Shown: positions 20,587-29,260 of the stretch, piece after piece
How positions within the stretch are numbered: position 1 is the first letter of the stretch
Layout: each line of letters starts with the position of its first letter
Source of the DNA: Rhodospirillales bacterium
GTDB taxonomy: Bacteria > Pseudomonadota > Gammaproteobacteria > Nevskiales > Nevskiaceae
Assembly: GCA_903970615.1 (NCBI GenBank)
Contig: CAJCJH010000085.1
Location: forward strand, 53,621-117,620
Direction: 5' to 3'
Length of the DNA: 64,000 nucleotides
Translations under genes and position numbers: made by a program
The notes under the pieces: generated by a model
What the model was told of the DNA's origin: nothing
The model's database searches: none
Seen by the model: the letters and a program-made list of their open reading frames with translations, nothing else

Positions 20587-21458
20587 ACGAAAAATTCAAA
20601 CAGCGACTGGTTGGCTTGATCGTGGTGCTGGCTCTGCTCTTTGGCTTGAGCTGGCTGCTGCCGCGGCAGACCGGCGGCGGCGATCGGGACGTACCCTCGA
20701 CCGTGGTGCCGTTGAGCACTATTCCCGTCGGCAGAAGCAACAGCACCGGCAGCAATGAACCCGCCGACAGCAGCAAGACCGATGAACTCGGCGATGCCGA
20801 AGGCGCTCCACAAATTCCGCCCGAGGAGCGCGTGCCGCCGCGCGAATGGGGCAAAAGAAGGGCGAACGCAAGCGGCCAGACGGCGACTGCCGATGCCGAA
20901 CTCGGCGCAGACCAGCTCGCAACGCCGCCTGCGATCCGTGCCGACAAGACACACGTAGCCGAGTCGAAGCCTAAGCCGAATCCGCCAGCGACGCCCGCGA
21001 TGGTGAATTCGTCCAAGCCAGCGCCGCCGGTCGTTACGGCCAATACCGATCGATTGCAGCCATTTCCATTGGCTGCATCCGCTCCGTCGACGCAGCCTGC
21101 CAAGCCTGCAAGCGCGTCGCCAGCGCCGAAGCCGGTTGTAGCTGCCACATCGAGTCCACCAACCGCGCCGCCACCGGTTTCGAGTAGCGCCACTAATTCG
21201 TCAGACGCGAAGATCTGGTACGTGCAGATCGGCAGCTTCGCCGATCAGAACAATGCGCAGACCACGCTCAGCCTGATGCAGAACATCGGCTATCACGGCG
21301 AATCCAGCCCGATCACAAATGCGAGCGGCAAGCGGCTATATCGCGTGCGTCTAGGGCCGTTCCCGAACGAAGCGGCCGCGCGCGCGGCGCAGGACAAAAT
21401 CGCACACCAGGGTTATCCGCAGAGCCGCGCAATTGCGGAGAATTCCAACGGACGCTAG
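20583..21458 (+). CDS. SPOR domain cell-division protein (DedD-like)
   Basis: 291-residue bitopic inner-membrane protein. One N-terminal transmembrane helix (residues 8-25, LVGLIVVLALLFGLSWLL) is followed by a Pro/Ala/Ser-rich periplasmic linker and a C-terminal SPOR domain (about 212-285: WYVQIGSFADQNNAQTT, YRVRLGPFPNEAAARAA), which binds denuded septal glycan. The gene after folC in many gammaproteobacteria is dedD, which has this architecture, so it is probably DedD. Unlike the usual order, cvpA and purF do not follow. Translationally coupled to folC. Confidence 0.85.
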   Translation: MNEKFKQRLVGLIVVLALLFGLSWLLPRQTGGGDRDVPSTVVPLSTIPVGRSNSTGSNEPADSSKTDELGDAEGAPQIPPEERVPPREWGKRRANASGQTATADAELGADQLATPPAIRADKTHVAESKPKPNPPATPAMVNSSKPAPPVVTANTDRLQPFPLAASAPSTQPAKPASASPAPKPVVAATSSPPTAPPPVSSSATNSSDAKIWYVQIGSFADQNNAQTTLSLMQNIGYHGESSPITNASGKRLYRVRLGPFPNEAAARAAQDKIAHQGYPQSRAIAENSNGR

Positions 21459-21471
21459 CAGTGCCGTCGTG

Positions 21472-22449
21472 ATGGCCCCCGTTCCAGATGTAGTGACGCG
21501 CCTCGGCGTGATCCGCAACCCGACCAGCCAGCGCAATCGGCGCCGGGTGGCGATCAAGCATCCGCGACACAGTGCGGTAGAGCTGGTCGAAATCGAACCG
21601 CGCTCGAAGGACGACTTGCCGGAAGTCGTCGAAGAAATGAGTCAGCGCGACATCCGGCATCTGGTAGTCGATGGCGGCGACGGTACGCTGCGCGATGTAA
21701 TGACGGCGCTGCCCGCAGCTTACGGCCACGCGCTGCCGACGCTCACATTGTTCGCCGGCGGCAATGCCAATCTCGCTTCCGCGGATGTCGGCACCGCCGG
21801 TCACGGCGCGGCGGCGATGGCGGCCTTGCTGGCCTCGCTGGCGCAGCCCGATGGCGGCAAGCGAATTCGACGCGCGCCGATCCAGGTGCGCTGGCCGGAC
21901 GATTCGCATCGGCCGGTGCTGGGCTTCTTCATCGGCGCGGCCGGGTTTTATCACGGCTGGAAACTGGCGCGTGGCAGCGTGCATCAGCGCGGCTTGCTGC
22001 ATGGTCCGGCGGTCGCAGCGACCATCGCCGCCGCCGCATTCAAATCGCTGGCGGGTAGCTCGCGCAACCAATGGCAGAGCGGTACGGCGATGGACGTCGA
22101 TGTCGACGAAATGCCGAATCCGGAAGGTAATCGCTTCCTGTTCATCGCAACGAGTCTGCATCGGCTTTATGGCTCGCTGTGGCCATTCTTCGATCACGAT
22201 GAACGCAGCATCCGCTGGCTCGATATCGCCGCACCACCGCCGGGTTTCGCCCGCGCCTTGCCTTCGCTATTACGCGGCCGGCCGCGGCCATGGCTGCGCG
22301 AAAGCGGCGCTTATCGCAGCGGCGGCGCATCGCAGTTAAGGCTGCGCCTGGAAACGCCGATCGTGATCGATGGCGAAGTCCACACGCCCGGCGCTTACGG
22401 CATCGTCGAACTGCACAGCGGCCCCGAGATCGAGTTTTATACGCCATGA
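21472..22449 (+). CDS. Diacylglycerol/lipid kinase family protein
   Basis: 325-residue protein of the DAGK/NAD-kinase-like fold. The N-terminus reads GVIRNPTSQRN, and the nucleotide-binding signature is VVDGGDGTLRDVM, with FAGGNANLA after it. Such enzymes phosphorylate diacylglycerol or related lipids to give phosphatidate-type products. The start could be ATG 21472 or the adjacent GTG 21469. Its stop overlaps the ATG of the next gene (ATGA at 22446-22449), so the two are coupled. The pairing with a Tam41-like nucleotidyltransferase suggests a route from diacylglycerol to CDP-diacylglycerol. Confidence 0.82.
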   Translation: MAPVPDVVTRLGVIRNPTSQRNRRRVAIKHPRHSAVELVEIEPRSKDDLPEVVEEMSQRDIRHLVVDGGDGTLRDVMTALPAAYGHALPTLTLFAGGNANLASADVGTAGHGAAAMAALLASLAQPDGGKRIRRAPIQVRWPDDSHRPVLGFFIGAAGFYHGWKLARGSVHQRGLLHGPAVAATIAAAAFKSLAGSSRNQWQSGTAMDVDVDEMPNPEGNRFLFIATSLHRLYGSLWPFFDHDERSIRWLDIAAPPPGFARALPSLLRGRPRPWLRESGAYRSGGASQLRLRLETPIVIDGEVHTPGAYGIVELHSGPEIEFYTP

Positions 22450-23447
22450 AAACTCCGCGCAGCCGGCATCGCACGATCGCAAAGCCAGCGCACTCGATGA
22501 CTTCGGCGCAGGCGCTCAGCGCGCTGTCGTCGCACATCGCCAGCGAATTGCGCGAGCCGCTGCCAGAGGCGGTGCAGGCGTTCGCAGCCGAGATTGCAGC
22601 GCACGGCGGCGTGCATGTCGCGGCAGTGCTGTTCTACGGCTCGAACCTGCGTAGCGGCGCGCTGGATGGCGTGCTCGATTTCTATGTGCTGGTGGATTCG
22701 CTGCGCGGCTGGCATCGCAGGCGACTGCCGGCCGCGGCCAATCGGATTTTGCCGCCGAATATCCTGTTGTTCGAGCGCAAACATGCCGGGCAGACGCTGC
22801 GCGCAAAGGTGGCTGTGCTGCGGGTCGATCAATTCCATAAAGCCATGCATCGCCGCAGCCTCGATACGACGATGTGGGCGCGCTATGCGCAACCCGCCGC
22901 ACTGGCATGGGTGCGCGATGAGGCCTCGCACGTGGCGACGGTGCAATCCATCACGCGCGCGGTGGTCAGCGCTGCCGACTGGGCCGCGCGGCTGGGGCCA
23001 TCCAGCGGCAAGCCGAATGATTTCTGGGACGCCTTGTTCCGCCGCACTTACGCGGCCGAATTGCGCGTCGAAAAAGCCAGCCGTGCGCGCACGCTCACTT
23101 CCTTCGCCAGCGCGCGCTACGCCGCCTTGCTGCCGCTGGCATGGCGCGCGGCCGGCGTACATGCCAGCAGCGAAGCGGACGGCCGCTTGCGCCCGCTGCT
23201 GAGTGCGCGATTACGCCGCCGCGCCATCGCTGAATGGAAACGCCGGCAATTACTCGGCAAACCGCTGAATCTGGCGCGCCTGGTGAAAACGGTCTACACC
23301 TTCAAAGGCGGCGTCGATTACGTGATCTGGAAAATCGAGCGTCACAGCGGCTACAAACTCGAACTTAAAGCCTGGCAACGCCGCCATCCGGTACTTGCCG
23401 CGCCTTCGGTGCTTTGGCAGTTGCGCAGGCATGGCGCAATCCGCTAA
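22446..23447 (+). CDS. Tam41-like nucleotidyltransferase (putative CDP-diacylglycerol synthase)
   Basis: 333-residue protein. Near residue 63 it shows AVLFYGSNLRSG, then VLDFYVLVDSLRGWH, an arrangement that recalls the GS...D-x-D nucleotidyltransferase core of Tam41/Mmp37, the mitochondrial phosphatidate cytidylyltransferase. The later WARYAQPAALAW region also resembles the lYxAGRxxKPV segment of that family. It is translated with an upstream lipid kinase (ATGA overlap), which would supply phosphatidate. The assignment is from motif pattern and context only and is moderately confident. It is not a classical membrane-bound CdsA, as no transmembrane helices are visible. Confidence 0.62.
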   Translation: MKTPRSRHRTIAKPAHSMTSAQALSALSSHIASELREPLPEAVQAFAAEIAAHGGVHVAAVLFYGSNLRSGALDGVLDFYVLVDSLRGWHRRRLPAAANRILPPNILLFERKHAGQTLRAKVAVLRVDQFHKAMHRRSLDTTMWARYAQPAALAWVRDEASHVATVQSITRAVVSAADWAARLGPSSGKPNDFWDALFRRTYAAELRVEKASRARTLTSFASARYAALLPLAWRAAGVHASSEADGRLRPLLSARLRRRAIAEWKRRQLLGKPLNLARLVKTVYTFKGGVDYVIWKIERHSGYKLELKAWQRRHPVLAAPSVLWQLRRHGAIR

Positions 23448-23477
23448 CGCTTATTGATCGATGCGACAACAATTGCG

Positions 23478-24491
23478 TCAATCGCTGTGGATGGCTTCCA
23501 TTGCTGAACCAATTGCAGCTCCAGCAGACGAAACGCCGGACATCGGCGTCGCCGGATGCACGATGCGGCTGTAGCCGGACATCGCTGGATCGAAGATGAA
23601 ATGCCATAGCACCGCGATCCAGGAATCATAAGACGCCAGCCCGGCATACGATTCGCCAGCCAGCCGCCTGACCTTCGGCAGATGGTTCCACGGCACATTC
23701 GGGAAATCGTGGTGCTCGTTGTGATAGCCCATGTTGAAGCAGACGCGATTCAGCGGGCCGTAGTAGGAATAAGTGTCCTGGCCTTCGCAGGTGACGTGAT
23801 GTTCCTGAATCCAGCGGCCGCCGAGCGGATGCAGGCCGAGCGCGAATAACGTCGAGAGCGCGAGATAGCCGAGTGCGGCCGGGCCGAGCAGCAGCGCGAT
23901 GGCGGCATCGAGCGCCAGAATCAAAATCAGATTGGCGACGATCCAGCCATCCCAAAGTTTGATCCCACGCAGCTTGCTGAGTTTGCTGGGTCGCAGAGCC
24001 TGCGACACCGGCAGCAGGAACACCCAAAGCGCTTTGCGCCAGGCGGAATTGCCGATCAGCCGCGCTTCGCCGTGGCTGAGAATATCCGGGTCCATTTCAT
24101 ACTGGCCGAGATAGCGGTGGTGCATAAGGTGATATTTGTGGAAGCCCATCGCGCTCGGCAGCACCAGCGCGAAGTCGCAGAGAATGCCGAACACGCGATT
24201 GAGCCGCGCCGACCTGAACACCAGGCTGTGCGTACATTCGTGAATCATCACGTACAGCGCGTGATTAACGAACGCGCCGAACAACATCGCCGTCGCAAAA
24301 ATGATCCAGACACTCGCGCCTGGCATCTGTGCGGCAACCAACCACTGCGCCGCGACCAGCAGCACGATCCACAACGCCGACCACGGATTCTTGACCATCA
24401 ACTCGCGCACCCGCGGATGCCGCGCCGCAATCTCGCGGCGCCTGATCGTGTGCAGCGGCGGTTCGTCAACGTAAGTGAAATCCTGCTTCAT
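23478..24491 (-). CDS. Sphingolipid delta-4 desaturase-like membrane fatty-acid desaturase
   Basis: 337-residue integral membrane di-iron desaturase. Three histidine boxes are visible: HECTH (84-88), HLMHH (121-125) and HNEHH (257-261). Details go beyond generic desaturases. The N-terminus DFTYVDEPP followed by HTIRRREIAARHP, the motif GLHPLGGRWIQEHH, the phrase YSYYGPLNRVCFNMGYH and the tail YSRIVHP mirror eukaryotic dihydroceramide delta-4 desaturase (DEGS/DES1). The gene ends 30 bp from, and convergent with, the Tam41-like gene. Its likely substrate is a sphingoid or long acyl chain, but no serine palmitoyltransferase is in the window. Confidence 0.8.
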   Translation of the reverse strand: MKQDFTYVDEPPLHTIRRREIAARHPRVRELMVKNPWSALWIVLLVAAQWLVAAQMPGASVWIIFATAMLFGAFVNHALYVMIHECTHSLVFRSARLNRVFGILCDFALVLPSAMGFHKYHLMHHRYLGQYEMDPDILSHGEARLIGNSAWRKALWVFLLPVSQALRPSKLSKLRGIKLWDGWIVANLILILALDAAIALLLGPAALGYLALSTLFALGLHPLGGRWIQEHHVTCEGQDTYSYYGPLNRVCFNMGYHNEHHDFPNVPWNHLPKVRRLAGESYAGLASYDSWIAVLWHFIFDPAMSGYSRIVHPATPMSGVSSAGAAIGSAMEAIHSD

Positions 24492-24620
24492 GCGGATCGA
24501 AAGATTCCTGGAAATTTCTGGATTCGCCGCAGCCGGCGAACGCTTGCTTGAAAGTGATACTGGATGGTGCAGGCTTTCCGTCGGCAGTTCAAGCGTGAGC
24601 TGTGCGGTTGCGACCGCAGA

Positions 24621-26300
24621 TCAATTCGTTGCGGCGGAACCGCCGACGGCTTCCTGAAACTTTGCTCGCAACAGTTTCTTGTCGAGTTTGCCGACGCTGG
24701 TTTTTTCCAGCGCATCGACGAAGATAATCGTTTCCGGCACGCCGTATTTCGACATCAGTCCGCGATCGGCAAAGGCTTGCAGATGCGCCCGGATTTCGGC
24801 GGCATCAACCGCATTCTTTTGCGCTGCATGCAGCACCACGATCGCGGCCGGGCGTTCGCCCCAGCGCTCGTCTTTCAAGGCGATGACGGCGACTTCGCTG
24901 ACCGCCGGATGTTGCGAAATGAGATCCTCCACATCGAGCGATGAAATCCATTCGCCACCGGTCTTGATCACGTCCTTCACGCGGTCGCTGATGCGTAACA
25001 CTCCATCGGCGCCGAAGCCACCGATGTCGCCCGAATGCATCCAGCCGCCTTTCCAGAGTTGCTCGGAAGTCTCCGCATTTTTGTAATAACCCTGCGTGTT
25101 CCAGGCTGAACGGAACACCACTTCGCCGGTGGCCTGGCCATCGTGCGGCAGCAGGTTCATTTGCTCGTCCGCAATGCGCACATCGCACATCAGCGCCGCA
25201 CGGCCGGGGCGCGTGCGCATTTCGGCTTGACGGTCGAGATCTCCGCCGAGTTCCGAACTGTGCAATTGATTGACCACCTGGATCGGCCCGGTTTCCGACA
25301 TGCCGTAACCGATGGTGATGTCGATGCCGCGCGACAGCGCAATTTTTGCCAGACCCTTCGGCAGCGCCGAGCCGCCGACCACCATTTTCAGTCGGCTCAA
25401 ATCGACCGCTTTCGCCAGCGGACAATTCAGCAGCATGTGCAGCACGGTCGGCACGCCGTGACTGAACGTCACCTGCTCGTCGCGGATCAGTTGCAGCAGC
25501 ATTTCCGGCGCATAACGACCCGGATAAACCTGCTTCAGCCCGAGCATCGTCGCCGCATAAGGCATGCCCCAAGCATGTACATGGAACAGCGGCGTCATCG
25601 GCATGTAAACATCTTCCGCGTGAATACGCCCGTGTGTAGCACTGGTGCCGAAGGTGCCGAGCACGGCCATCGTGTGTAGCACGATCTGTCGATGGCTGTA
25701 GTAAACGCCTTTCGGTAAACCGGTGGTGCCTGAGGTGTAAAAAGTCGTTGCGCGCGTATTCTCATCGAACTCGGAAAAAGTGAATCTATCCGATGCAGAT
25801 TCCAGTAATTGCTCGTATTCACCGAAGATTGTTAGTATTGACTTCGGCTGAGAACCGGCTTCATCGATCAGGATGAAAATCTTCGTCGTTTCGAGTTTTT
25901 TGCGGAGTGATTCGAGCAACGGCAGAAAATCCGCATTGACGATGATGATACTGGCGCCGGCATGGTTAAGTGTGTAGACCAACTGCTCCGGCGACAGCCG
26001 CACGTTGGCGGTTTGCAGCACGCAGCCGATCATCGGAATCGCAAAATAACATTCGAGATAACGATGACTATCCCAATCCATCACTGCAATTGTCTCGCCC
26101 GGCTTCGCACCCGCATGCGTCAGCGCATTGGCCAGCTGGCTGATACGCGAAATCAATTTCGGATAGCCGAAACGCAGCTGGTCCCGATAGACGATTTCGT
26201 TCGCCGTTGCTCGCGCGATCGGCGTAATCAGTAGTTGCTTGATCAGCAGCGGAAACTCGTAGGCGGACGGCGTATGAACAATCGATTCGTAAGCGCTCAA
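24621..26300 (-). CDS. Long-chain fatty acid-CoA ligase (AMP-binding)
   Basis: 559-residue ANL superfamily enzyme. The P-loop TSGTTGLPKG is at 189-198, the A5 motif is GYGMSETGP, the A7 motif HSGDIGGFG, the hinge ISDRVKDVIKTGGEWIS, and the C-terminal catalytic Lys region is SVGKLDKKLLR. This pattern fits medium/long-chain acyl-CoA synthetases that make acyl-AMP and then acyl-CoA. It leads off a leftward group: hydrolase (26319), SDR (27183) and phosphotransferase (28067) lie upstream on the same strand, with short gaps, so they may be co-transcribed. Confidence 0.92.
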   Translation of the reverse strand: MSAYESIVHTPSAYEFPLLIKQLLITPIARATANEIVYRDQLRFGYPKLISRISQLANALTHAGAKPGETIAVMDWDSHRYLECYFAIPMIGCVLQTANVRLSPEQLVYTLNHAGASIIIVNADFLPLLESLRKKLETTKIFILIDEAGSQPKSILTIFGEYEQLLESASDRFTFSEFDENTRATTFYTSGTTGLPKGVYYSHRQIVLHTMAVLGTFGTSATHGRIHAEDVYMPMTPLFHVHAWGMPYAATMLGLKQVYPGRYAPEMLLQLIRDEQVTFSHGVPTVLHMLLNCPLAKAVDLSRLKMVVGGSALPKGLAKIALSRGIDITIGYGMSETGPIQVVNQLHSSELGGDLDRQAEMRTRPGRAALMCDVRIADEQMNLLPHDGQATGEVVFRSAWNTQGYYKNAETSEQLWKGGWMHSGDIGGFGADGVLRISDRVKDVIKTGGEWISSLDVEDLISQHPAVSEVAVIALKDERWGERPAAIVVLHAAQKNAVDAAEIRAHLQAFADRGLMSKYGVPETIIFVDALEKTSVGKLDKKLLRAKFQEAVGGSAATN

Positions 26301-26318
26301 GGGATTGCCTCTATTTCG

Positions 26319-27107
26319 TCAGTGCAGCGCGCGCAGAAATTTTAGGATCGCGGGATTAACGATATCCGGATGCGTCAGATTGGAAGCGTGGCCGCCGCCC
26401 TCGACCACCACAAGTTCGGCTTTCGGCAGCGATTGCGCGAGCCGCTCGCCGCGATCCAGCGCGATCGCAAAGTCCTTGTCGCCATGAATCACCAGCGCCG
26501 GAACCTCGATCGCGCCGATTGAGTCACTGATGTCGTCGCGGCCGCCAAGCGTTGCAAAGCACTGCATCAGATTGTGTGGCTTCACCTGCTGCCATTTTGC
26601 CTTCCACGCGGCGGCGCCAGACCAGGCTTCGCCGAGAATGATGTGTTCCAGCATGCCGGCGATCTCGGGCGACAGACCGTGTTTCGACCAAGCTTCCAGC
26701 ATCAGTTTGTAACCCGGCATTTTCAAGGCGTCTTCGGGCAGCGCCTGCGTGTCGATCAGAATCAGCGCACGCACGATCTGCGGGTGCCTGAGCGCGCAAC
26801 GCAGCGACAGATAACCGCCCTGCGACATTCCGGCCAGCACCGCGCGTTCGATGCCGAGATGCGCCAGCAGCGCGGCAAGATCGTCTGCCGAATCGTAATA
26901 GCTGAACGGTTCGAGATGATCGCCCGCAGTCAAGCCGTGACCGCGTTCATCCCAGGTGATGCAGCGATAACCGGCGCGCAGCGCGTCCACTTGCGGCGCA
27001 AACATTTCGTGATCCATCAGCAGTCCGTGCGAAAAGATCAGTGCGGGATCATCGCCTCCGGTGTCCTCGAAATAAAGGTTCTGGCCGCGCAGATTCGCGT
27101 ACGGCAT
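26319..27107 (-). CDS. Alpha/beta hydrolase
   Basis: 262-residue hydrolase. The oxyanion region is FSHGLLMDHEMF, the nucleophile elbow AGMSQGGYLSLR, the acid region VIHGDKDFAIA and the catalytic His GGGHASNLTHP. It resembles 3-oxoadipate enol-lactonase and related C-C/ester hydrolases, but the substrate cannot be fixed. It lies 18 bp upstream of the acyl-CoA ligase on the same strand. A role in opening or hydrolysing an acyl or ring substrate before CoA activation is suggested only by context. Confidence 0.87.
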   Translation of the reverse strand: MPYANLRGQNLYFEDTGGDDPALIFSHGLLMDHEMFAPQVDALRAGYRCITWDERGHGLTAGDHLEPFSYYDSADDLAALLAHLGIERAVLAGMSQGGYLSLRCALRHPQIVRALILIDTQALPEDALKMPGYKLMLEAWSKHGLSPEIAGMLEHIILGEAWSGAAAWKAKWQQVKPHNLMQCFATLGGRDDISDSIGAIEVPALVIHGDKDFAIALDRGERLAQSLPKAELVVVEGGGHASNLTHPDIVNPAILKFLRALH

Positions 27108-27182
27108 GGGTTCGGTTCGCTCCTCGTTTCAAACGCCGCGTTTTCGCGGTCGTGTCCTTACTGCATTTTCTTCGCGGCCAGC

Positions 27183-27959
27183 TTACGCCAATCCACCTGC
27201 CAGAAAGCCGCCATCGACCGTCAGCGTTGTGCCGGTGACATAGCTCGCGGCGTCGGATGCCAGGAACAGAATCGCCGGAGCGATTTCCGCTGGCTGCGCC
27301 ACACGCGCCAGCGGAATGTTTTGCAGCGCGCTCTTCAGTATCGCATCGTTCTTGGTCAGCGCCGAGGCGAATCTGGTATCGGTGAGGCCGGGTAGCACGG
27401 CGTTCACGCGCACGTTCCACGGCGCGCATTCCTTGGCAAAAGCCAGCGTCATGTTGATCACGGCGGCCTTGGTGATCGAATAAATGCCCTGAAACATTCC
27501 GGGCCTCACGCCGTTGATCGAGGCGATGTTGACGATAGATCCGCCGCCGCCTTGCTTCATCAACTTGCTCGCCAGCGACGACAGCTCGAAATAGCCCTTG
27601 ATATTCACCTGCAAGGTTTTGTCGATCATTGCGGCATCGGTGTCGGCGATGTGGCCGTAATAAGGGTTGGTCGCGGCGTTGTTGACCAGAATATCCAGCC
27701 GGCCAAATCGGGCTTCGATTTCGGCGATCAGACTTTTCAGTGCAGCCGAATCGCCTTGGTGCGCAGCGATGGCGGTAGCCTTGCCGCCAGCGCCGACGAT
27801 GGTGGCCGCAACTTCATCGAGATCGCTCTGCTTGCGCGATGAAATGATCACATGCGCGCCTTGCTCCGCGAGCAGTTCCGCGATGGCGCGGCCGATGCCG
27901 CGCGATGCGCCGGTGATGAGCGCCACGCGGCCGCTCAGATCGAATAATTGGGTTGCCAC
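27183..27959 (-). CDS. Short-chain dehydrogenase/reductase
   Basis: 258-residue classical SDR. The dinucleotide loop is TGASRGIGRAIA, NNAATNP replaces the usual NNAG, and the catalytic pair is YSITK (Tyr and Lys four residues apart). The C-terminal ITGTTLTVDGG-like motif reads YVTGTTLTVDGGFLAGG. This FabG-like form usually oxidises or reduces 3-hydroxyacyl or alicyclic alcohols. It sits in the leftward acyl-CoA ligase group. Confidence 0.9.
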   Translation of the reverse strand: MATQLFDLSGRVALITGASRGIGRAIAELLAEQGAHVIISSRKQSDLDEVAATIVGAGGKATAIAAHQGDSAALKSLIAEIEARFGRLDILVNNAATNPYYGHIADTDAAMIDKTLQVNIKGYFELSSLASKLMKQGGGGSIVNIASINGVRPGMFQGIYSITKAAVINMTLAFAKECAPWNVRVNAVLPGLTDTRFASALTKNDAILKSALQNIPLARVAQPAEIAPAILFLASDAASYVTGTTLTVDGGFLAGGLA

Positions 27960-28066
27960 CTTGAGTCTCCTGCAAATTTTATGAGATTCCGGTTGCGATC
28001 ACTTGCGCTGATAAACATGCGGAGTCGTCGCAATCGGCGAGGGCATTCTTGCCCGGCGGCGCAAGT

Positions 28067-29134
28067 CTAAAGCCTGCTTCGGGAAATCACTCGCTCGGCG
28101 CTGCGGATGAAGATGCTTGCCAGTAAACCGAACGCCGCGAACCGGGAATAAGCTTGCGGCTTGCGCTTGAAGCGATGGTAATACTGCTGTGCCAAAACCG
28201 CCTGCCGGAACAGGCCGAATGCGTAGTAGAAATCGAAATTGTCGATGCGGACTCCGCTACGAATGGCATAGCGCTCGACGATTTCATCGCGCGTCAACAT
28301 GCCCGGCAGATGGCTCGGCTGCATGCGTATTTTTTGCAAGGACGCCGGATCGTCGGCCTGTACCCAGCCGGCCAGCGTGTTGCCAAGATCCATCAGCGGA
28401 TCGCCGATCGTGCAGGTTTCCCAGTCGAGTACGCCAATCATGCGGGTGCCATCGTCGGCCGACAGCACTACGTTATCGAAGCGGTAATCGTTGTGAATCA
28501 AGCCGGGCCTGGAAGAATCCGCAGGCGTCTTTTGTCGCAGCCATTGCTGCAGGGATTCGCAGCGCGGCACGTCGTCCGTCCAGGCATTTTCGTATCGAGC
28601 GCACCAGCCGCTGATCTGCCGCGTGACATAGCCTTGCGGCTGCCCTAGATCGATCAATTGCAGCGCTGCGACATCGAGCTGATGCAAGTCCTGCAAGGTA
28701 TCGAACAGGTTCAGGCACGCGCGGCGAGCTTGCTCGGGCGCGAGCTTGAGGCCAGCGGGTAAATCGTGCCGCAGGATGATGCCGTTGAGTTTTTCCATCA
28801 GCATAAATCGGCTGCCGATCAGGCTTTCGTCTTCGCAGTACGCGAGCGGGCGAGGGCAGGGAAAATGGCTTGCCAGCGCGCCGAGCACGCGCATCTCGCG
28901 GCGCAGACTATTCGCGTCATTGGGGTTTTTCGCGCTGCCGGAGCTTTGCGGATTAGTGACTGGCGCAGACCGCCGCAGAACAAACTCGCGTGCGTCGACA
29001 GTCAGCAGATCGTTGAGATGCGAAGCACCGCCATCGAATGGCTCAAGCTGGATTTTTCCGGCAGGTAAGTCGGGGATTTGCGCCCGCAGAAAAGACAGCA
29101 ATCGCGCCGGATCAAACGGACCTTCTGCTCGCAT
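28067..29134 (-). CDS. Phosphotransferase family protein (ACAD10/APH-like)
   Basis: 355-residue kinase-fold protein of the aminoglycoside-phosphotransferase superfamily. The catalytic loop is LIHNDYRFDNVV (Asp and Asn visible) and the metal-binding motif is GVLDWETCTIGDP. The ATP-binding Lys region would be around EFVLRR. Proteins of this branch often lie beside acyl-CoA dehydrogenases, SDRs and acyl-CoA ligases, and the ACAD10/11 relatives phosphorylate 4-hydroxyacyl-CoA. That makes 4-hydroxy fatty-acid breakdown a plausible, unproven role. The start at 29134 is chosen over the further upstream reading because the conserved sequence begins there. Confidence 0.82.
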   Translation of the reverse strand: MRAEGPFDPARLLSFLRAQIPDLPAGKIQLEPFDGGASHLNDLLTVDAREFVLRRSAPVTNPQSSGSAKNPNDANSLRREMRVLGALASHFPCPRPLAYCEDESLIGSRFMLMEKLNGIILRHDLPAGLKLAPEQARRACLNLFDTLQDLHQLDVAALQLIDLGQPQGYVTRQISGWCARYENAWTDDVPRCESLQQWLRQKTPADSSRPGLIHNDYRFDNVVLSADDGTRMIGVLDWETCTIGDPLMDLGNTLAGWVQADDPASLQKIRMQPSHLPGMLTRDEIVERYAIRSGVRIDNFDFYYAFGLFRQAVLAQQYYHRFKRKPQAYSRFAAFGLLASIFIRSAERVISRSRL

Positions 29135-29260
29135 GCGAATCGGGCGATCGTGCGCTAGCGCTGCGAAATTCCCCGTCGGGATTGCATGCGGGATTTCGTG
29201 ACCGCGATTGCGCCGTCGGCGGCCAAGTGGCACTCGCTCGTTGCGTCTTTGAAATGTGTT

